A stretch of DNA of 64,000 bases from Thamnidium elegans (Eukaryota; Mucoromycota; Mucoromycetes; Mucorales; Mucoraceae), in the NCBI GenBank assembly GCA_025201345.1, contig JAIXMG010000030.1:62001-126000 (forward strand), written 5' to 3'. Under the pieces are notes generated by a model that saw nothing but the letters and a program-made list of their open reading frames with translations, did no database searches and was not told where the DNA came from. Positions 58,570 through 64,000 of the stretch are shown here, piece after piece. The first letter of the stretch is position 1. Every line of letters begins with the position of its first letter. The position numbers and the translations under genes were made by a program.

Positions 58570-59327
58570 TTTTTTATTAATCAAAATAAAAAAAAATCAG
58601 AAACGAAAGCTCAACTACTTGAGTTTATTAATTATGTTTACCAGCCCATTGATGAAAGTAACTCAAAAAACCCAAATTATATCCAGAATAATATTTCGAC
58701 AAAGGATATATTTGGTGTGATAATTAGATACCCAGAAGAATTTAAAAGTGTAGATTCATTTACTAGTTGGTGCAGTAAAAGCAGTTCAAATTTTATATCT
58801 GTCGAACCAGCCAGAAAAGTAGTAGAAATGGAAAAAGATGGCCAAAAGGTTAGATTTCGTGCACTAAATGTTTTAGATGATAAATACCATGGTAAAAAGA
58901 AGATTAGTATAGGAAATAAAGGAAATAAAGGAAATGTATTAATCAATTATCTATCTTAGATCAAATTGCCAAGAAGATATCAAGTACCTTAGAAGACCAT
59001 AAAACGTACATGAAGAAGTTGAAGAATGAAGGATTCCACATTATTGGATATTGTCGAAAGTCGGATTTGAAAAAAGAAAGAAATCTTCAAAATTTACTGC
59101 AGCAAATGGTTGTTAATCTTTATAAGCGCTCTCTCGTCGACTCCGTGTTTGCGTCCCCATGTTGCAACTCCAATGTACCTTTTTCGAAAAGAGATTTGAA
59201 TGGTAAAACAATGATTTTTTCTGCGCTTCAAAATATCCATGGTGATTCAAAAGGTAAATCAATAACAGCCATTGTGAAACAAAACAAAATATGCTTATAC
59301 AGTATATATGTTGTTACGCTCTTTTAA
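58570..59327 (+). pseudogene. Frameshifted multi-copy-type ORF (YCRKS family), unknown function
   Basis: Two overlapping frames make one protein if a frameshift near 58955 is allowed. Part 1 (about 58570..58959) reads KAQLLEFINYVYQPIDESNS, then VIIRYPEEFKSVDSFTSWCS, RFRALNVLDDKYHG. Part 2 starts DQIAKKISSTLEDHKTYMKK and continues GFHIIGYCRKSD, NLLQQMVVNLYKRSLVDSVF, ASPCCNSN. The GYCRKS...RSLVDxVF pattern recalls from memory an uncharacterised protein family present in many copies in Mucorales genomes, probably repeat-borne. Part 2 ends at TGA/TAA near 59325 without a clear natural end. It sits directly next to a TIR element and a LINE relic. Confidence 0.5.
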
Positions 59328-60242
59328 AAATAAGGGTAACACACTATTAATTTTTATATAAATACCCCTTCCTTTTTATTCAATAAAATGGAACGAAAGT
59401 TCTTGGTAAAATAAGTTTAGTAACTTCACTACTTGGTTTTCTTAAGTATCCATCTATAATTCCTCACTGATTGACTCCCATTTGTTTTAATACATTTCTT
59501 GGAGAACAGCAGATCTAGGATTAATTGCAGATATTTCATTACCATAAGTCTAAGTAAACTTCATTTCTTTTATTCTTTGTGAATCTATTTATATTCCCCA
59601 CACTCTTTGAACTGATATAAGTCCCATTGTAAATTTTAATTTGCTTGGCTATACTTTCTTGAAGACTCGTCGTTGAATATCGCTTTTCGTAAATAAATAA
59701 ATAACGTATAAGTCTTTCTAAGTTGACAACTAATAGTCTGGTGCTCACTACTTTTATTACTTTCTTATTATCTGTTGTTTTATACACTTTTAATAATCCT
59801 TTTCCAAGCTTTACAACTTTTTATCCTAAGCTGTATCATTGTAAAAAGAAAAAAAAAAAGGGAAAACAGGTTATTTTTTTCCCACATTTGAAAACGGTTG
59901 ACTGATCTTTTTTTGTCAAATACTAAAGGGCGTCACCAGTGCAACAATAAAATGTAGGCACATTTTGTAGCTTGTTTTATCATCATCTTTCGACTAAATC
60001 ATTGTACTCATCGTTATAAGATACACTTGTTGTCCAAGCTTTCATATCTAATTTCTTTTTTTACAATCGGATTCATCTAAAACTCATGACATCTTTATGA
60101 TCAATTTGGCTCATACATCAATATCTATTTAATGAATAAAATTTACATTTGGTCCAAAAAAATGAAGTAAAAAAAAAAAGATGAATACATTAGCTTTTAT
60201 TATTAAATATATTATATAGTAGTATTAAAGTATGTTATAGTC
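59328..60242. other. Spacer downstream of lipase 4
   Basis: About 900 A+T-rich bases. Opposed ORFs at 59539..59787 and 59723..59905 are not convincing. Confidence 0.35.
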
Positions 60243-61676
60243 TTAAACACAAGTGCCTTCTTGAATATCATAGTATCTATATATAAAGCAAGTTAATAAT
60301 AACTCTATCAATTGAAAAGTAAAACAACTTACACTCTATGGTCATCAATACTAGTAAAAGGTACAATGGAGTTTGAGCAAGAATTGGTTTCAATATTGGA
60401 AGTACAAATTTCTATAAGACAAAAAAAAAAAAAAAAGTTAGAACTAGCATAGATCGACAAGGGTAATTAAATACTTACGAGCAGTAGTACCAGACTTTGC
60501 CCAGGCTTCAACACCAGGATGAAGGAATCCAAAAGATTGAGGAGGAACGTGAGGAACGATATCTCTGTTATTAACCGAACGGGAGTGAGGGATACCAGTA
60601 GAATCAACATAGTAAGCAAAATCTGAGTTACCAACACGAGGAGAACCAACAGTATAGATCTTCAAGTTATCAGTGTTCAAAGTAGGAATACGCTGGTAGA
60701 GATCCATTGTTGCAAGCAAAGCTTGAGCACCGCCGAGGGAGTGACTGAATAAAGATTTTTTTTTTTAGTAAAATAATAATACCAAGTATATAAAATATGG
60801 CTTACCCAGTAACAATAATTTCGTAGTCAGCGTATTTCTTATGTTGTTCTTGAAGTTGAGAGAAGAAATATGAAGAGACTTCATTGTAAGCATCATAAAA
60901 ACCTTTATGAACTTCAGCTCCAGAAACAGGCTTATATCTGGTTTTAATGAAATCAGCATTCTATTAAAGTAATACTATTAGTTACCAAAACAAATACTTA
61001 GTCTCAAATAATATATATATATATAACTTACAACAACCCAGTTTGTGAAAGAATTGGTTCCGCGGAATACAAGATAGATGGTCTTTTTAGAGTCACTTCT
61101 CAACACGAAACCACCAATATCTCTTACTGCTGAGCTAAATGTGACAATAAGCTTACCATCGGGAACATACTTTAAACAGTTGGTACAGGTCCACTTTCCA
61201 GAAGGGACGACAGTATCACAGTAGGCGGTGGAGGCAATAGCAGCATGGTGTTTGAATTCGGTTATTTGGGCAGAACTCGCATTGACAATGGCTTTGGCCT
61301 TAGCACTAGGCAAAGGGGGGGCATTTTCAGGAGCGACTAAAGTAAAACCAGCAACAGTGTTGGAAGAATCACGCTTTTCAATGGCAGTGAGGTTACCGCC
61401 GTGTTGAACAAACCATTTCTTGTTTGCTTCCATACTTTGGGTTTCAGCATCAAGGTCACCGAGGAAAGGAGGGTTTGTAACGGGGGAAGTACGAGAAGAG
61501 ATAATGGGCGGGAACTTAAAGTCTACAGTGGTAGAATTATCAGTGGCGTGAGGAACAGCAGCGGCAGAGGCAGAAGAAGAAGAGGCGCTATTACCAGTAG
61601 GAGCAGCAGTGGATGAACCGATCATTACGACAGAGACAAGAGCGACGCATTGAGCGATTGAGGTAAATGAGACCAT
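60243..61676 (-). CDS. Secreted class 3 lipase 4 (Rhizopus lipase type), inverted copy
   Basis: Fourth lipase, on the minus strand 15 kb from the other three. Exons 61032..61676, 60806..60960, 60479..60744, 60333..60411 and 60243..60276 encode 392 residues, the length of the Rhizopus oryzae lipase precursor. Signal peptide MVSFTSIAQCVALVSVVMIG, Ser/Ala-rich prosegment, HGGNLTAIEKRD with Lys-Arg at 101-102. The triad is Ser269 (GHSLGG), Asp328 (NNRDIVPH) and His380 (DDHR in place of DHL). The oxyanion region is VFRGTNS. The C-terminus is diverged (YYDIQEGTCV). All four downstream exons have exactly the lengths found in lipases 1 to 3. Introns are at the same codon positions. Codon use is richer in G/C-ending codons than in lipase 2. 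Confidence 0.95.
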
Positions 61677-62257
61677 GTTAAAATATTCTTTTTAAAAAAA
61701 AATGAAATGGGATGGGAAGTATCTTTCGATAAAAGAGATAATTGTTTATGAGAGAAAAGATAGAGTGTGATAAACACCGCCATTTATATACGTGATCCAA
61801 AATCTGTCAAACTATAAAGAATTAACATATGTGTTTCACTTGCTGTGCTAAAAAAACGCGTGTGTATTTTTTTTATAAAGTCATATAGGTAATACAGGTA
61901 GTGGTTACAAGTGATCTCTTCATTAGAAGCATGGACATGTGTATTTATGAGCAAGTAATTTAAGCTTGCATTAAATAGATATGGTATGTTTCCCAGGAAA
62001 TATGTAGCATTTTTACTGATTTTAAATTCAATGCCTTTTTATAGGCTACTGTATTCTTATTTTCTAATGTTTCAGTTTCTTTTATTAAATGAAAATCCCA
62101 TTTCTTTTTTTATATCAAAAAAAAAAAGTTACCAAATATTTTCTTTGTTTCAGTTATTTTGATGTTAAACTACTGCATATGAAAATTTTAGATTAGCTTT
62201 TGCAATCTACAAGATTTGTAGAAACTTATCACATCCATAATAAACCACACGTGTAGT

Positions 62258-62293
<36 letters not shown>

Positions 62294-63652
62294 TTGTATA
62301 TATTAAAAAGGCACACAGGTAAGAGCTTAGATAATAGTACGTTATTCGCTAGCGTTCTTTTTTATCTACCTTGTTATAATTATTGATCTGATATGATTTG
62401 TATGACGTGAAAATACAGATCTGGAGTCAGGACTATTTTTGAGTTTTGTCCTGTGGTGAAACGATCATTTTTTTGTGTGACACTGGGAGAAAAAGGTACA
62501 AATCGTTTTTAATAACTCAATTACATTGGGAGTTTTTTAACGTTGACTTATATGTTGCTTTTTAACTGGTGGAAATTAAATAAAGCAAAAAAGACTAATA
62601 CTTTTAGTGTTGAATGATGTGTTTAAATTGAGTTAACTTCTAGGTAGTTTTAGATAATATATCTCTGAAAGACTCTTTTTGTGGGCTTTATTTTCTTTTT
62701 TTTTTTAGTTCTACGAGAGAGTATTAAAAAGAATAATGCGAATTTATATTTTTTTCTAGTTGAGGATATTATCACAGGACTAAAAACTATACAGTTAATG
62801 CTGTTACTCCATGGTACTAACGCAAGGTTACAAATTGATCAAGGTCATGATATTCTTTTTCTGCCTAGAATGTCAATTATTTTCTAATAAGGAAAACGGC
62901 AAAAAAAAGGGGGGGAGGGAAGGCCATATAAGCAGTTACAACGAAAAATAAACCAAAACGTGAAAGATACGGGTTAAATGTTTGGAAAAAGTATATTTGA
63001 TAAGTAGATTTAACTATTATATTAAACTTTAATGTCAAAATTAAAACCTCCTGGGCCCCTGACACTGCTTATCACTTAAAAATAACCGATAAAAATATTA
63101 ACGATAACCTATTTTCTCTGCTCACGTGTGCCAGAGAATGGGTACAAAAGAGACGAGAAAAGGGATGATAAACAGATGATTCCTTTTAAATTTTTGTAAC
63201 TACTTTTCTTATTGGACGCCTTTAATTTCATTTATGGGAAAAAATGTGTCATTCGAGGTATTACTGGCTAAGGTTAATAAGCAAGCATGATTACTACGAA
63301 TTCTGACATACAGACAACTGTACTAAAAAAAAACATATACTATGTATGTTTTTATATATACACTATTGCCTTTTTAGTAAAACAGAAAATATTTCTGTAT
63401 ACCGGCAGTGATATATAAACGTCAAATATATATTTATTTTGGTTCCGTAAACCATTTTAACAAACAACTAATGGTTTTATGTTTTGGATTGAATTACTCA
63501 TTTTTATTCATAGATGACAATTTAAAGTTGAGTGTATGTTTATGCGCGGCGACTTTTTATGATTCACGCTTTTTAGATGTTATATCTATCGTTTTTATTT
63601 ATATTACAAACTATATTTCGTTATTTTTTTAAAAAATAAAAAAAAAGAAACT
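61677..63652. other. Upstream region of lipase 4 and spacer to the acetyltransferase pseudogene
   Basis: About 2 kb. A TATATAAAT element (61782..61790, minus strand) stands about 105 bases before the lipase start. The remainder has A/T runs, including 30 A near 62261..62291, and no credible gene. Confidence 0.4.
61783..61790 (-). promoter_or_regulatory. TATA box of lipase gene 4
   Basis: TATATAAA on the minus strand, about 105 bases before the start codon. Confidence 0.5.
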
Positions 63653-64000
63653 ATGTCTTCTCTGGAAGTCAAAGATTCATGTGTTGATTTAGAGGGAAAA
63701 TATATTAAACTTAAAAGGTTGGACCCTGAAGAAGATTACTTGGAGCTTTATAGAAGCTCGCATGGAACTGTAGAGAAAGAAGCTATCTGGAAGCACCTTC
63801 ATACTGAAAACTTTTAAAGATTCTAACACTTTTAGACAATTCTTGATTAGCCTCAGAAAAAACGAGCAGGGGATTTTATATTGGTCGTGGATAAAAAGTC
63901 GAACCGCAAAATTGGACAAATTAATTATTTGTATGTTGTCCCAATATACAATCCCGCAGAGTTGGGTAGGCTTTGGTGTACGCCTGAATTTTGGGGGAAG
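63653..64000 (+). pseudogene. Disrupted RimJ/RimL-type acetyltransferase, cut by window edge
   Basis: Homologue of the intact acetyltransferase at 41785..42453. It starts MSSLEVKDSCVDLEGKYIKL, continues KRLDPEEDYLELYRSSHGTV and EKEAIWKHLH, then reaches a stop at 63815..63817. Downstream, recognisable family sequence resumes in other frames (TFRQFLISLRKNEQ, then VVDKKSNRKIGQINYL and AELGRLWCTPEFWG), so at least two frameshifts or a small deletion separate the parts. The window ends within the acetyl-CoA region. Sequencing error in the A/T-rich stretch is possible but would need two independent errors. The gene would be read toward the right edge, away from lipase 4. Confidence 0.7.

Overview
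The window comes from the nuclear genome of a filamentous fungus, most likely a Mucorales zygomycete (Rhizopus/Mucor relatives). The evidence is short GT-AG introns in nearly every gene, very T/A-rich introns and spacers with long homopolymer runs, and four class 3 lipases of the Rhizopus type (Kex2-processed prosegment, GHSLGG nucleophile elbow). No rRNA, tRNA, CRISPR array or bacterial-style operon was seen. Gene models below were spliced by hand from the sequence, and the reading frame was checked across every junction.

Layout. 0.3-10 kb is a dense housekeeping block: nascent-polypeptide-associated complex beta subunit (+), a Kre9/Knh1-like GPI wall protein (+), Mediator subunit Med20 (-), the pseudouridine synthase Pus7 (+) and peroxisomal uricase (+). 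10-22 kb is accessory and repeat-rich. It holds two related MITEs with TA ends, a cassette of about 2 kb bounded by inverted repeats and carrying two very AT-rich intronless ORFs (the most unusual object here), a decayed protein-coding relic, a dispersed repeat, an Ecl1-type small zinc protein, and the last exons of an unidentified minus-strand gene. 22-32.3 kb holds an F-box/WD40 protein, ribosomal protein L6, a vacuolar-type aspartic protease, a small GPI-anchored protein (-) and a SulP sulfate permease with a STAS domain (-). 32.3-36.2 kb is gene-empty.

36.2-45.3 kb is a lipase cluster: three intact tandem lipase genes (+) with a RimJ/RimL-type acetyltransferase (-) between the second and third. 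A fourth lipase lies inverted at 60.2-61.7 kb, followed at 63.7 kb by a broken copy of the same acetyltransferase, which suggests a duplicated and inverted lipase-acetyltransferase segment. Between them (45.5-56.4 kb) are a beta-carbonic anhydrase (-), the polynucleotide kinase Grc3/Nol9 (+), a four-finger C2H2 protein (+), an unknown 416-residue protein (+) and a HAD-family hydrolase (-). 56.8-59.4 kb is a transposon graveyard: a LINE reverse-transcriptase tail, a TIR element, a short tandem repeat and a frameshifted multi-copy-type ORF.

Functionally the genes split into RNA and translation housekeeping (NAC, L6, Pus7, Grc3, Med20), nutrient acquisition (lipases, sulfate permease, uricase, aspartic protease, carbonic anhydrase) and wall or surface proteins. 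Apart from the lipase-acetyltransferase linkage there is no sign of a coordinated pathway cluster.
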